DNA of 64,000 nt from Halopenitus sp041821145. Its GTDB lineage: Archaea; Halobacteriota; Halobacteria; Halobacteriales; Haloferacaceae. The position numbers and the translations under genes are program-made. Numbering within the stretch: the stretch's first letter is position 1; each line of letters begins with the position of its first letter. Shown one piece after another: positions 25,260 to 33,996 of this stretch. The stretch lies in contig NZ_JBGUBC010000001.1 in NCBI RefSeq assembly GCF_041821145.1, forward strand, positions 1-64,000. The letters run 5' to 3'. The notes under the pieces were generated by a model. It did not search any database and was not told the origin of the DNA. It was given only the letters and a program-made list of their open reading frames with translations.

Positions 25260-27566
25260 ATGGCTGTACTCTGGCTGGATGACGTGGACGCCGACGACAT
25301 CGAGACAGTCGGCGGCAAGGCGGCCTCACTCGGTGAACTCACAGGCGCCGGGCTCCCGGTCCCGCCGGGGTTTACCGTAACCGCCGAGACGTACCGAACC
25401 TTCATACAGGACGCGGGGATCGACGAGGAGCTGTTCGCGGCCGTCAACGTCGATCCCGAGGACTCCGCCGCGCTTCGGGAGGCTGAAGAGCGGGCGAGCG
25501 AGTTGATCCTCGGGACCGAACTCCCCGCCTCGGTGCGCGAGGAGATCCTCGAAAGCTATCGACAGTTGGGCGACGACGACACGGAGGCGTTCGTCGCAGT
25601 TCGCTCCTCGGCCACCGCCGAGGACCTCCCGGACGCGTCCTTCGCCGGCCAACAGGACACCTACCTCAACGTCCGCGAGGAGCAACTCCTCCAGCGAGTG
25701 AAGGACTGCTGGGCCTCCCTTTTCACCCAGCGGGCGATCTACTACCGCCAGCGGAAGGGATTTCCCCACGAGAACGTCGATATCGCCGTCGTGGTTCAGC
25801 AGATGGTCGATGCCGAGAAGTCCGGCGTGATGTTCACGAGCCACCCCTCGACCGGGGAACCCCAGATCATCATCGAGGCGGCATGGGGCCTCGGCGAGGC
25901 GGTCGTCTCCGGGTCCGTCTCCCCGGACAACTACGTCTACGATCGACGGACTGACGAGGTGATCGAGGCCACGATCGCCGATAAAAAGGTGATGATGGAA
26001 AAGGACTCGCAGACGGGCGAGACCGTCGAACTGGAAGTCCCCGAAGAGCGTCGAAACGCCCGCGTCCTGAGCGACGAGGAGATCGGAAAACTCGTCGCGC
26101 TCGGCGAACGCGTCGAGGACCACTACGAAACGCCACAGGACGTCGAATGGGCGATCGTCGACGACGAGATGTTCATGCTCCAGTCACGCCCGATCACGAC
26201 GATAACCGAATCGGACGTCGAGGAGGATGACGAGGAAACCGACGAGGCCACAGTGGACAGGGCGGAGTCCTCCACTGAGGACGAAGCGGACGTACTCATC
26301 GACGGTCTCGGCTCAAGTCCCGGTATCGTCTCGGGGACGGTTCGAATCGTCACCAAACTCGATCACCTCGACCAGGTACGGGACGGTGACATCCTGGTCA
26401 CGGAGATGACGATGCCGGATATGGTTCCCGCGATGAAGCGAGCGGCCGGGATCATTACCGACGAGGGCGGAATGACGAGCCACGCCGCGATCGTCTCCCG
26501 CGAACTCGGCGTCCCGGCAGTCGTCGGGACGAGCACGGGAACCAGGACTCTCGAGAACGGTCAGCAGGTTACCATCGACGGAGACAAGGGAACGGTTCGC
26601 GCCGGTACGGACGACGAGGCCGAACCCGCTACGGAGTTCGAACCAGTCGAGGCCGCACGTCCACAGACACCGGTCAAGCCGATGACTGCGACGGAGGTGA
26701 AGGTGAACGTTTCCATCCCTGAGGCAGCCGAACGGGCCGCAGCAACCGGTGCCGACGGCGTCGGACTGCTCCGCATCGAACACATGGTGTTGACGCTGGG
26801 CGAGACACCGGAGCACTACATCGCGAACCACGGGGCGCGCGCCTATCAGAACGAGATCATCGAGGGCATTCGGACCGTCGCCGACGAGTTCTACCCGCGT
26901 CCGGTTCGGGTGCGAACGATCGATGCGCCGACGGACGAGTTCCGTGATCTCGAGGGCGGCGACGACGAGCCGGACGAGCACAACCCGATGCTCGGCTGGC
27001 GCGGCATCCGTCGAAGTCTGGACAAACCGGACGTCTTCGAGCAGGAACTGGCCGCATTTGCTCGACTCTTCGAGATGGGGTACGACAACGTCGAGTTGAT
27101 GTTCCCCCTCGTCAACGACGCCACCGACGTGATTCGGGCCAGAGAGCACATGCGCGAGGCGGGCATCGATCCGGACACGCATCGGTGGGGCGTAATGATC
27201 GAAACGCCTGCGAGCGCGCTCATGATACGGGAGTTGGCCGAAGCTGGGATCGACTTCGCCTCCTTCGGCACGAACGACCTGACGCAGTACACGCTCGCAG
27301 TCGACCGAAACAACGAACACGTCGCCGATCGATTCGACGAGCTTCACCCCGCCGTCCTCGAACTCATCGAGCGAACGATCGAAACGTGTCGCGAACTCGA
27401 TGTCGACACGAGCATCTGTGGACAGGCCGGATCGAGGAGCGAGATGGTCGAATTCCTCGTCGAGTCCGGCGTCTCTTCGGTGTCCGCCAACATCGATGCC
27501 GTTAGGGACGTCCAACACGAGGTCAAACGCAAGGAACAGCGGCTGTTGCTCGATTCGGTCCGATAG
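25260..27566 (+). CDS. ppsA: Phosphoenolpyruvate synthase
   Basis: The 768-residue enzyme turns pyruvate, ATP and water into PEP, AMP and phosphate for gluconeogenesis. Domains in order: ATP-grasp nucleotide-binding part (VGGKAASLGELTGAGLPVPP, then VRSSATAEDLPDASFAGQQ), an acidic linker around 320-345, the swivelling phosphohistidine domain with GGMTSHAAIVSRELGVPAV (His at about 408), and the PEP/pyruvate barrel with DGVGLLRIEHM, NPMLGWRGIRR and SFGTNDLTQYTLAVDRNN, ending with CGQAGSR. The acidic linker looks halophile-specific. Length is normal and no intein was seen. Confidence 0.95.
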   Translation: MAVLWLDDVDADDIETVGGKAASLGELTGAGLPVPPGFTVTAETYRTFIQDAGIDEELFAAVNVDPEDSAALREAEERASELILGTELPASVREEILESYRQLGDDDTEAFVAVRSSATAEDLPDASFAGQQDTYLNVREEQLLQRVKDCWASLFTQRAIYYRQRKGFPHENVDIAVVVQQMVDAEKSGVMFTSHPSTGEPQIIIEAAWGLGEAVVSGSVSPDNYVYDRRTDEVIEATIADKKVMMEKDSQTGETVELEVPEERRNARVLSDEEIGKLVALGERVEDHYETPQDVEWAIVDDEMFMLQSRPITTITESDVEEDDEETDEATVDRAESSTEDEADVLIDGLGSSPGIVSGTVRIVTKLDHLDQVRDGDILVTEMTMPDMVPAMKRAAGIITDEGGMTSHAAIVSRELGVPAVVGTSTGTRTLENGQQVTIDGDKGTVRAGTDDEAEPATEFEPVEAARPQTPVKPMTATEVKVNVSIPEAAERAAATGADGVGLLRIEHMVLTLGETPEHYIANHGARAYQNEIIEGIRTVADEFYPRPVRVRTIDAPTDEFRDLEGGDDEPDEHNPMLGWRGIRRSLDKPDVFEQELAAFARLFEMGYDNVELMFPLVNDATDVIRAREHMREAGIDPDTHRWGVMIETPASALMIRELAEAGIDFASFGTNDLTQYTLAVDRNNEHVADRFDELHPAVLELIERTIETCRELDVDTSICGQAGSRSEMVEFLVESGVSSVSANIDAVRDVQHEVKRKEQRLLLDSVR

Positions 27567-27611
27567 CGTCGACGGACCGGTGAGGGGCATAGCCGGAACC
27601 GGAACCGATCC

Positions 27612-28685
27612 ATGCAACGATCTCCCGCCCTCGAATCCGAATCGTTCGATCGCGTCCTCTCCTCGATGTGTACAGAGCCACACCCGGCAGCTCGCACGGC
27701 CGCAGAGCGGTTTCTCGCCTCGAATCCGGGCGATCCGGCGACGTATGAGGAGGTCTCACGACTCGAGACGAAAGCGATCGACCTCCTCGCGGAGATCGTT
27801 GACCACCCTGCCCCCGATGCCGCCGACGGCTACATCACCTCCGGCGGGACGGAGGCCAACATCCAGGCGGTCCGAGCGGCGAGAAACCTGTCGGAAGCCA
27901 ACGAGCCGAACGTCGTCGTGCCCGAAAGCGCACACTTCTCGTTCACGAAGGCCGCGGAGCTACTCGACGTGGAGCTACGGACGGTCCCACTCGATGGGAA
28001 GTTGCGGGCGGATTTGGAGGCCGTCTCGGCCGCTGTTGACGAGGAGACGGCACTCGTGGTCGGCGTCGCGGGAACGACCGAATACGGTCGCGTCGATCCG
28101 ATACCGGAGCTGTGTGCGATCGCTCACGAGGTCGATGCACGGATGCATGTCGACGCCGCGTGGGGCGGATTCGTGTTACCCTTTACCGATCGGGATTGGA
28201 CCTTCTCGGATGCGCCGATCGACACCCTCACCATCGACCCCCACAAGTTCGGGCGCGCGGTGGTCCCCTCGGGCGGCCTGCTCACGCGGGACGGGAGAAC
28301 GCTCGATGCCCTGGCCGTCGAGACGCCCTATCTGGAGACGTACTCGCAGGCGACGCTGACGGGAACACGAAGCGGAGCGGGGGTCGCAAGCGCGGTCGCC
28401 GCGATCGAGGAGCTGTGGCCGAAAGGATACCGTGAGGCCGCAAAACGAAGCCAGCGGAACGCCGATTGGTTGGCGAGCGCGCTCGCCGATCGGGGATACG
28501 AAGTGGTCGACCCGACGCTTCCACTCGTGGCGGCGTCGATCCCGAAGCCGATCTTCGAGGAACTGCGTGCGGTCGGCTGGAAAGTGGCCCGGACCACACG
28601 CGGTGAGGTCCGGATCGTCTGTATGCCCCACGTCACCCGTGAGCGGCTCGAGGCGTTCCTTCGGGACCTCGATCGCCTCGACTAA
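27612..28685 (+). CDS. mfnA: MfnA-type L-aspartate/L-tyrosine decarboxylase
   Basis: The 357-residue PLP enzyme has YITSGGTEANIQAVRAARN, VVVPESAHFSFTKAAELL, VGVAGTTEYGRVDPIPEL, MHVDAAWGGFVLPF and the Schiff-base lysine in TIDPHKFGRAVVPSGG at about K212. Haloarchaea do not make methanofuran, so the likely job is aspartate decarboxylation to beta-alanine for coenzyme A, as proposed for other non-methanogen archaeal MfnA proteins. It lies 46 nt after ppsA in the same direction. Activity on tyrosine or glutamate cannot be excluded. Confidence 0.85.
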   Translation: MQRSPALESESFDRVLSSMCTEPHPAARTAAERFLASNPGDPATYEEVSRLETKAIDLLAEIVDHPAPDAADGYITSGGTEANIQAVRAARNLSEANEPNVVVPESAHFSFTKAAELLDVELRTVPLDGKLRADLEAVSAAVDEETALVVGVAGTTEYGRVDPIPELCAIAHEVDARMHVDAAWGGFVLPFTDRDWTFSDAPIDTLTIDPHKFGRAVVPSGGLLTRDGRTLDALAVETPYLETYSQATLTGTRSGAGVASAVAAIEELWPKGYREAAKRSQRNADWLASALADRGYEVVDPTLPLVAASIPKPIFEELRAVGWKVARTTRGEVRIVCMPHVTRERLEAFLRDLDRLD

Positions 28686-28890
28686 TGGGCCGAAATGGGG
28701 TGACCCCGAAAGTGGCGAACAGGCGACGGAACGTCCGCTCTTCGACGGCTCGTCGCGCACCCGTCTTGACCGTCGAAGGCACCGGTCAACTCACAGGCCG
28801 CCTGGTTCGGAATGAGGGATAAACGTTCGCACGGACGGAGGGGATGGGAACCGGTCCGATCGACGCCGAACGCGACGACGCGAGACCAAA

Positions 28891-28935
28891 CAGGTTTTAA
28901 GAACCCATATCCAATCGAACTGTAAGGTAGATACC
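28891..28935 (+). promoter_or_regulatory. Promoter of the ribosomal/aIF2-alpha operon
   Basis: A TATA-like GGTTTTAAGAACC at 28893-28905 lies about 35 nt upstream of the L44e ATG. It is the only clear TATA-like box ahead of the closely spaced L44e, S27e, aIF2-alpha and Nop10 genes. Confidence 0.45.
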
Positions 28936-29217
28936 ATGGAGATGCCACGCCGCTTTAATACGTACTGTCCACACTGTGACTCCCACCAGGAACACGAGGT
29001 GGAGAAGGTCCGATCGGGCCGACAGACCGGCCTGAAACGTGACGCACGCCAGCAGCGACGTGCGCTGGCGACGATCGGCAACGCGGGCGGATATTCGAAG
29101 GTTCCCGGTGGCGACAAACCGACCAAGAAGACGCACTTGAAATACCGCTGTTCCGACTGCGGCAAAGCCCACATGCGAGAGGGATGGCGTGCGGGACGAC
29201 TTACCTTCCAGGAGTAA
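28936..29217 (+). CDS. rpl44e: Ribosomal protein L44e
   Basis: The 93-residue protein has the full L44e pattern: RRFNTYCPHCDSHQEHEVEK with the first Cys pair, a basic middle SGRQTGLKRDARQQRRAL and KVPGGDKPTKKTHLKYRCSD, with the second Cys pair in CSDCGKAHM. The zinc ribbon anchors it to 23S rRNA near the E site of the large subunit. It heads a run of translation genes, with S27e starting 2 nt after its stop. Confidence 0.96.
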   Translation: MEMPRRFNTYCPHCDSHQEHEVEKVRSGRQTGLKRDARQQRRALATIGNAGGYSKVPGGDKPTKKTHLKYRCSDCGKAHMREGWRAGRLTFQE

Positions 29218-29219
29218 TC

Positions 29220-29393
29220 ATGGCAGGAAACTTCATTCGCGTCGCCTGCAGCGATTGTGAGAACGAACAGACCATCTTCGAAAAGGCGTCATCGAGCGTT
29301 GCCTGTGCCGTTTGCGGCACGACGCTTGCGACCCCGACCGGCGGCAAGGCCGCGATCGAAGGCGAGACCGTCGAGACCGTCGAGGCACGGTAA
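29220..29393 (+). CDS. rps27e: Ribosomal protein S27e
   Basis: The 57-residue zinc-ribbon protein of the small subunit reads MAGNFIRVACSDCENEQTIF, then SSVACAVCGTTLATPTGGKA. The four Cys in two CxxC pairs bind zinc. The start ATG at 29220 falls 2 nt after the L44e stop, as in other haloarchaea. The short C-terminus ends in acidic ETVETVEAR. Confidence 0.95.
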   Translation: MAGNFIRVACSDCENEQTIFEKASSSVACAVCGTTLATPTGGKAAIEGETVETVEAR

Positions 29394-29410
29394 CCGCCTC
29401 CAGACAATTC

Positions 29411-30211
29411 ATGAAGTACAGTGGATGGCCCGATCCGGGCGAACTCGTGGTCGGCAAGATCGACGAGATCGCGGATTTCGGCGTCTTCGTCGATCTGGAA
29501 GAGTACGAGGACAAACGCGGCCTCTGTCACATAAGCGAGGTCGCGTCCGGCTGGATCAAGAACGTCCGGGATCACGTTCGCGAGGGCCAAACGGTCGTCG
29601 CGAAGGTGCTCGAGGTCGACGAATCGTCCAAGCAGATCGATCTGTCGATCAAAGACGTCAACGAGCACCAGCGCAAAGAGAAGATCCAGGAGTGGAAAAA
29701 CGAGCAGAAGGCCGACAATTGGATGCTGTTGGCGCTCGGCGAGGACGTCTCCGACGACCGGTACGAGTCGGTCGCAAACGCACTGCTTTCGGAGCACGAA
29801 TCGCTGTATGACGCCTTCGAAAACGCCGCTATCCACGGGGCGGACGCGCTCTCCGGGGTCGACCTCGATGAGGACGTCTCCGAGACGATCGTGGAGACGG
29901 CACGCGAGAACGTCTCCGTTCCGTACGTGGACGTCACCGGCTACGTCGACCTCGAGTGTTCGGCGCCCGACGGGATCGACCACCTCAAGGCGGCCCTAGA
30001 AGCCGCCGAGGGGAACGGCGAGGTTCCCGAGGAGGTCGAGCTCACGGTCGCATACGTCGGGTCCCCCGAATACCGTATCCGAGTTCGTGCACCCGACTAC
30101 AAGACCGCCGAGGCCGAACTCGAGACGGCCGCGGAGCGCGCACGGGAGTCGATCGAATCCGTCGGCGGAACCGGAACGTTCCACCGTGAGCGCCACGAGG
30201 ACAACGAGTAA
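29411..30211 (+). CDS. eif2a: Translation initiation factor aIF2 subunit alpha
   Basis: The 266-residue protein begins with an S1 RNA-binding domain: MKYSGWPDPGELVVGKIDEI, ADFGVFVDLEEYEDKRGLCH and ISEVASGWIKNVRDHVREGQ. A helical domain (NEHQRKEKIQEWKNEQKADN) and a C-terminal alpha-beta domain (GYVDLECSAPDGIDHLKAAL, then AYVGSPEYRIRVRAPDYKTA) follow. With beta and gamma subunits it brings Met-tRNA to the ribosome. It lies 17 nt after S27e, and Nop10 follows 18 nt later. Confidence 0.95.
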   Translation: MKYSGWPDPGELVVGKIDEIADFGVFVDLEEYEDKRGLCHISEVASGWIKNVRDHVREGQTVVAKVLEVDESSKQIDLSIKDVNEHQRKEKIQEWKNEQKADNWMLLALGEDVSDDRYESVANALLSEHESLYDAFENAAIHGADALSGVDLDEDVSETIVETARENVSVPYVDVTGYVDLECSAPDGIDHLKAALEAAEGNGEVPEEVELTVAYVGSPEYRIRVRAPDYKTAEAELETAAERARESIESVGGTGTFHRERHEDNE

Positions 30212-30229
30212 CGCACGCGGAGTGGACCA

Positions 30230-30430
30230 GTGAAATCCCCGATTCGCGTGTGTGGTTCCTGGCGAGATGCCCACGATCGACCGATCTACACGTTCGGCGA
30301 GCGATGTCCGACCTGTGGATCCCCGACCGAGAACAGCGCCCCGCCACCGTTTTCTCCCGAGGATCGATACGGGGAGTATCGACGTCGAGCCCGCCGTCGG
30401 GGGCGCGAAGAACCCGACGAGGACGGATAG
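30230..30430 (+). CDS. nop10: H/ACA RNP protein Nop10, GTG start
   Basis: The 66-residue protein is a typical archaeal Nop10: KSPIRVCGSWRDAHDRPIYT, then GERCPTCGSPTENSAPPPFS, then PEDRYGEYRRRARRRG. The Cys residues form a zinc ribbon. It stabilises Cbf5 in guide-RNA-directed pseudouridylation. The start is GTG at 30230, as no ATG precedes the conserved beginning. It follows aIF2-alpha in the same run. Confidence 0.92.
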   Translation: MKSPIRVCGSWRDAHDRPIYTFGERCPTCGSPTENSAPPPFSPEDRYGEYRRRARRRGREEPDEDG

Positions 30431-30512
30431 TCGCCACGCGATTTTCAAGCGATCCGGTCGGGTTCGGGACGAATGACCACGCACTTATGGCCCGCGAACC
30501 GGAGTGTAGGTC

Positions 30513-31265
30513 ATGGACGACATCGAGATCGACGAAGTTGCGACACCGGAGCTCGCAGACCCGGTCCTGATCGAGGGGCTTCCTGGCGTCGGGCACGTCG
30601 GAAAACTGGCGGCCGAGCACCTTCTGGAGGAGGGTGAAAGCACGCTCGTTCGTCGGGTGTACGCGACGGAGTTCCCGCCACAGGTGACCGTCGACGATGA
30701 GGGAGTCGCAGAACTCACCTGCGCGGAGTTTCACGCAGTGGAGATGGACGGGACCGACCTGCTCGTGTTGACTGGCGACCACCAAGCGGCGACGAACGCC
30801 GGACACTACCAACTCACGACCGCATTTCTCGACATCGCGGAGTCGTTCGGCGTCGAGCGGGCGTTCGCGCTCGGCGGCATTCCGACCGGCGAGCTCGTCG
30901 AGGAATACTCCGTCCTCGGCGCAATAAGCGACTCCGCATTGCGCGAGGAGCTCGAGGCGGTCGACGTCGAGTTTCGAGCGGACGAGCCCGCGGGCGGGAT
31001 CGTCGGCGTCTCCGGACTCATTCTCGGTCTCGGTCACCGTCGGGGACTGCAAGTTGCGTGCCTGATGGGCGAGACGAGCGGTTATCTCGTGGATCCGAAA
31101 AGCGCCGGCGCGGTGCTTGAGGTGCTCGAGGCACAACTCGATTTCGAGGTCGATTTCGGCTCGCTTGAGGACCGTGCCGAGGAGATGGAGGAAGTCACGG
31201 GAAAGATACAGGAAATGCAGGAGGGCCCCTCGATGGGCGACGACGAACTCCGGTACATCGGGTGA
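30513..31265 (+). CDS. PAC2-family proteasome assembly chaperone
   Basis: The 250-residue protein has the PAC2 core: DPVLIEGLPGVGHVGKLAAE, RVYATEFPPQVTVDDEGVAE, DLLVLTGDHQAATNAGHYQL, AFALGGIPTGELVEEYSVLG and GILGLGHRRGLQ-like VSGLILGLGHRRGLQVACLM. A coiled, acidic end with MEEVTGKIQEMQEG follows. PAC2 proteins assist proteasome core assembly in eukaryotes; the archaeal role is inferred. It is the last gene of the translation run, with its own TATA-like CACTTATGG about 30 nt upstream. Confidence 0.85.
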   Translation: MDDIEIDEVATPELADPVLIEGLPGVGHVGKLAAEHLLEEGESTLVRRVYATEFPPQVTVDDEGVAELTCAEFHAVEMDGTDLLVLTGDHQAATNAGHYQLTTAFLDIAESFGVERAFALGGIPTGELVEEYSVLGAISDSALREELEAVDVEFRADEPAGGIVGVSGLILGLGHRRGLQVACLMGETSGYLVDPKSAGAVLEVLEAQLDFEVDFGSLEDRAEEMEEVTGKIQEMQEGPSMGDDELRYIG

Positions 31266-31350
31266 GGATCGGACGGCGGTCGAACGAGACAGTCCCGTCG
31301 GCCGTCCGCGGGGTCGGCAGGCCTATACGGCGCGGCGTCGATCCCATCGT

Positions 31351-32517
31351 ATGGGAAGCGTACGCATCGCCGGTGTCGGGCTTACCCGGTTCGGTAGCCA
31401 TCCGGAGCGAACGGGACGCGATCTGTTTGCGCAGGCGGCGGCGGAGGCGATCGAGGACGCGGGCGTCACGAGATCGGACGTTGGCGTGCTCAACTACGGC
31501 AACTACATGGGATCGATCGCGGAGAACCAGGGTCATCAGGCACCCCTGATGGCGGAGGCAGCAGGCGTCTCGTGTCCAGCCACTCGTTATGAGGAGGCGT
31601 GTGCCTCAGCCGGGGTTGCAGTTCGCGAGGCGGTTCGAGCGGTTCGGGCCGGCGACGTCGACATCGCGATCGCCGGCGGAATGGAGCGGATGAGTCATCT
31701 CGAGACCGGCGCCGTGACCGCGGGACTGGCGACGGCGGCGGACGATCTCTTCGAGGTCAAGGCGGGAATGACCTTCCCCGGCGCCTACGCGCTCATGGCC
31801 CGGGCGTACTTCGAGACCTACGGCGGGACGCGGCGTGATCTCGCCCACATCGCGAGCAAGAACCACGAGAACGCGGTCCCGAACGAGTACGCACAGTATC
31901 GCGAGCGGGTGAGTGTCGAACAAGCACTCGAGTCGCCGCCGGTGGCCTCGCCGCTGCATCTGTTCGATGCGTGTCCGATCACCGACGGCGCAAGCGCCGT
32001 CGTGTTCGTCTCGGAAGCCTACGCGAACGCGAACGGTGTGGACGCACCGATCGCCGTCACTGGATCCGGTCAGGGATCGGATCGAATGGCGCTTGCCGAT
32101 CGGGAGTACCTCGCGCGGACGCCCGCGGCGACCCGCGCGGCCGAATCGGCCTACGCCGAGGCGGAAGTGGGTCCGGAGGACGTCGACGTCGCGGAGGTCC
32201 ACGACTGTTTCACGATCGCGGAGGCACTTGCGATCGAATCGCTCGGATTCGTTCCACACGGGGAGGGGATCACCGCAGCGCGGGAGGGACTCACCACGCC
32301 CGACGGAGATATCCCCGTAAACCTCTCCGGCGGACTGAAGGCGAAGGGCCATCCGGTCGGCGCCACGGGCGGTTCGCAGATCGTGGAGGTGACCCGACTG
32401 CTCCGCGGGGACCATCCGAATGCCGAGTCCGTTCCCGACGCAGAGGTCGGGATCGCACACAACGCCGGAGGGAGCGTGGCGAGCGCTGTGGTACACGTCC
32501 TGGAGGTGGTCGCATGA
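31351..32517 (+). CDS. Thiolase-family protein (acetyl-CoA acetyltransferase-like)
   Basis: The 388-residue protein has thiolase marks: VRIAGVGLTRFGSHPERTGR, RYEEACASAGVAVREAVRAV with the nucleophilic Cys in EACASAG, GGMERMSHLETG, DACPITDGASAVVFVSEAYA, VAEVHDCFTIAEALAIESLG and VNLSGGLKAKGHPVGATGG. The usual C-terminal catalytic Cys loop is replaced by GIAHNAGGSVAS, as in the SCPx-type thiolase branch, where a His plays the role. Its stop overlaps the ATG of a Zn-ribbon OB-fold partner. The pair probably forms a complex for acyl-CoA condensation or cleavage. Confidence 0.88.
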   Translation: MGSVRIAGVGLTRFGSHPERTGRDLFAQAAAEAIEDAGVTRSDVGVLNYGNYMGSIAENQGHQAPLMAEAAGVSCPATRYEEACASAGVAVREAVRAVRAGDVDIAIAGGMERMSHLETGAVTAGLATAADDLFEVKAGMTFPGAYALMARAYFETYGGTRRDLAHIASKNHENAVPNEYAQYRERVSVEQALESPPVASPLHLFDACPITDGASAVVFVSEAYANANGVDAPIAVTGSGQGSDRMALADREYLARTPAATRAAESAYAEAEVGPEDVDVAEVHDCFTIAEALAIESLGFVPHGEGITAAREGLTTPDGDIPVNLSGGLKAKGHPVGATGGSQIVEVTRLLRGDHPNAESVPDAEVGIAHNAGGSVASAVVHVLEVVA

Positions 32518-32957
32518 GCGAGGACGGTGTCGGCGACGACGTCGATGACGGCGAATCCGCCGCCTCCCGTATCGCGAACACGGGCCACGACGAGTGGCTC
32601 GACGCGCTTGCGGCCAGCGAGGGATACGCGATGGCATGTCCGAACGGCCACGCCTCGTTACCGCCGCGGCGCGTCTGTCCGGAGTGCGGATCGAGCGAGC
32701 TATCCGAGGAGCCGCTCCCCTCGACCGGAACGCTCCGGACGTTCACCGTGGTCCACGTCGGATCGCCCGCCTTCGCCGCGGACGTCCCGTACGTGACTGC
32801 GATCGCAGAGTTCGGACCACTGCGACTCACGGGGCTGCTTCGTGACGTCGAGCCGATCGACGAGGAGATCCCGATCGGGCTATCGGTCGAAGCGACGGTC
32901 GAAACGCGGGAGAACGGGAGTCGGACTGTTGCGTTCCACCCTGTCGACGTCCCGTAA
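32514..32957 (+). CDS. Zn-ribbon OB-fold (DUF35) acyl-CoA partner protein
   Basis: The 147-residue protein has a charged leader, a rubredoxin-like ribbon with MACPNGHASLPPRRVCPECG, and an OB-fold starting TGTLRTFTVVHVGSPAFAAD and YVTAIAEFGPLRLTGLLRDV. DUF35 proteins bind CoA-linked substrates and bridge thiolases with HMG-CoA synthase in archaea. The 4-nt overlap with the thiolase supports a complex. No HMG-CoA synthase gene lies here. It converges on the hydrolase gene. Confidence 0.85.
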   Translation: MSEDGVGDDVDDGESAASRIANTGHDEWLDALAASEGYAMACPNGHASLPPRRVCPECGSSELSEEPLPSTGTLRTFTVVHVGSPAFAADVPYVTAIAEFGPLRLTGLLRDVEPIDEEIPIGLSVEATVETRENGSRTVAFHPVDVP

Positions 32958-32971
32958 CTACGAGTTCGTCC

Positions 32972-33916
32972 TCACTCACCGACTCGCCCTTCGATGACGT
33001 CCCGGAGGACATCGCGGAACGCCTCCGGATGTTCGACGTGTGGCAGTAGCTTGGCTCGATCGAAGACGACGAGGGTGCTCCCGGTCGTCTCAGCGAGCGA
33101 GCGGCCCTCCGAAAGGGGGGTGATCGTGGTCTCGCGGCCCCACACGAGCGTGACGGGAGCGTCGATGGTCGTGATCGCCTCGGAGAGGTCGGCGTCGGCA
33201 TTGAGGTGGCCCGAGATGAACGATGCAGGTGCAAACCGAGCGCCGGCGACGTGGGCGGTTCGCCACTCATAGTCGATCCATTCTTCCGCCACCACGTCCG
33301 GGTCGTAGTAGCCGTGATCGGCGTTGAAATACCTGATCGACGGTTTCGAGGCGAGGAGGTTGAAAAGTATCTCACCGACGATCGGGCTCCGTATCGCCTC
33401 CCGCAGCCACGTTTTCGGCGGATCGGGTCCGGCGATCGAAGTCGGCATGATGAAACAGGCAGAGCGGATCGACACGTCCGGATCGTCGGCGATCGCGGCC
33501 ACGTACGCCGCCGAAAGCGAGGACGCGACGACGTGTGGTCGCTCGAAGGATGCGAGAAACTCCCGAAGGAACTCCTGATAGAGGGTCGCGGAGTACCGCA
33601 GTGGCGGCCGGTCGGATCGGCCGAATCCCGGAAGATCGGGAGCAACGAGATGGTACTCCTCGGCGAGGGCATCGAAAACGGTTCGCCACTCGCCGGCGGA
33701 TCCGGCGGCGTTAACGCCATGGACGAGAACGACCGTCGGAGCGTCGGGATCTCCCGCCTCGACGTAGGCGGCGTCCATCCCCCGCCACGGAAACGATTCC
33801 GGATCGCCGAGAAGCGGCGATTCAAGTGAGTCAGGATCGCCACGAAGGCCGCGATTGTACCCGACGGCGGCCCCGATCCCGAACGCGAATGCACTCACCA
33901 GTCGCTTTCGATTCAT
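32972..33916 (-). CDS. Alpha/beta hydrolase with N-terminal membrane helix
   Basis: The 314-residue protein starts KRLVSAFAFGIGAAVGYNRG, a likely membrane anchor. The fold markers are TVVLVHGVNAAGSAGEWRTV (oxyanion region), LVAPDLPGFGRSDRPPLRYS, the nucleophile elbow VVASSLSAAYVAA and the catalytic His in LLPHVEHPEAFRDV. The elbow reads A-S-S-L-S rather than G-x-S-x-G, which is unusual but still permits a Ser nucleophile. An acidic partner lies in WGRETTITPLSEGR or nearby. Substrate unknown. Confidence 0.8.
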   Translation of the reverse strand: MNRKRLVSAFAFGIGAAVGYNRGLRGDPDSLESPLLGDPESFPWRGMDAAYVEAGDPDAPTVVLVHGVNAAGSAGEWRTVFDALAEEYHLVAPDLPGFGRSDRPPLRYSATLYQEFLREFLASFERPHVVASSLSAAYVAAIADDPDVSIRSACFIMPTSIAGPDPPKTWLREAIRSPIVGEILFNLLASKPSIRYFNADHGYYDPDVVAEEWIDYEWRTAHVAGARFAPASFISGHLNADADLSEAITTIDAPVTLVWGRETTITPLSEGRSLAETTGSTLVVFDRAKLLPHVEHPEAFRDVLRDVIEGRVGE

Positions 33917-33996
33917 GCCGGATCGTTGACTCCCCGTCGGCTTATGATTGCCGTGCGAACGACGATCACGGAGCGATTCTGAACGTCCCCGGGGAC

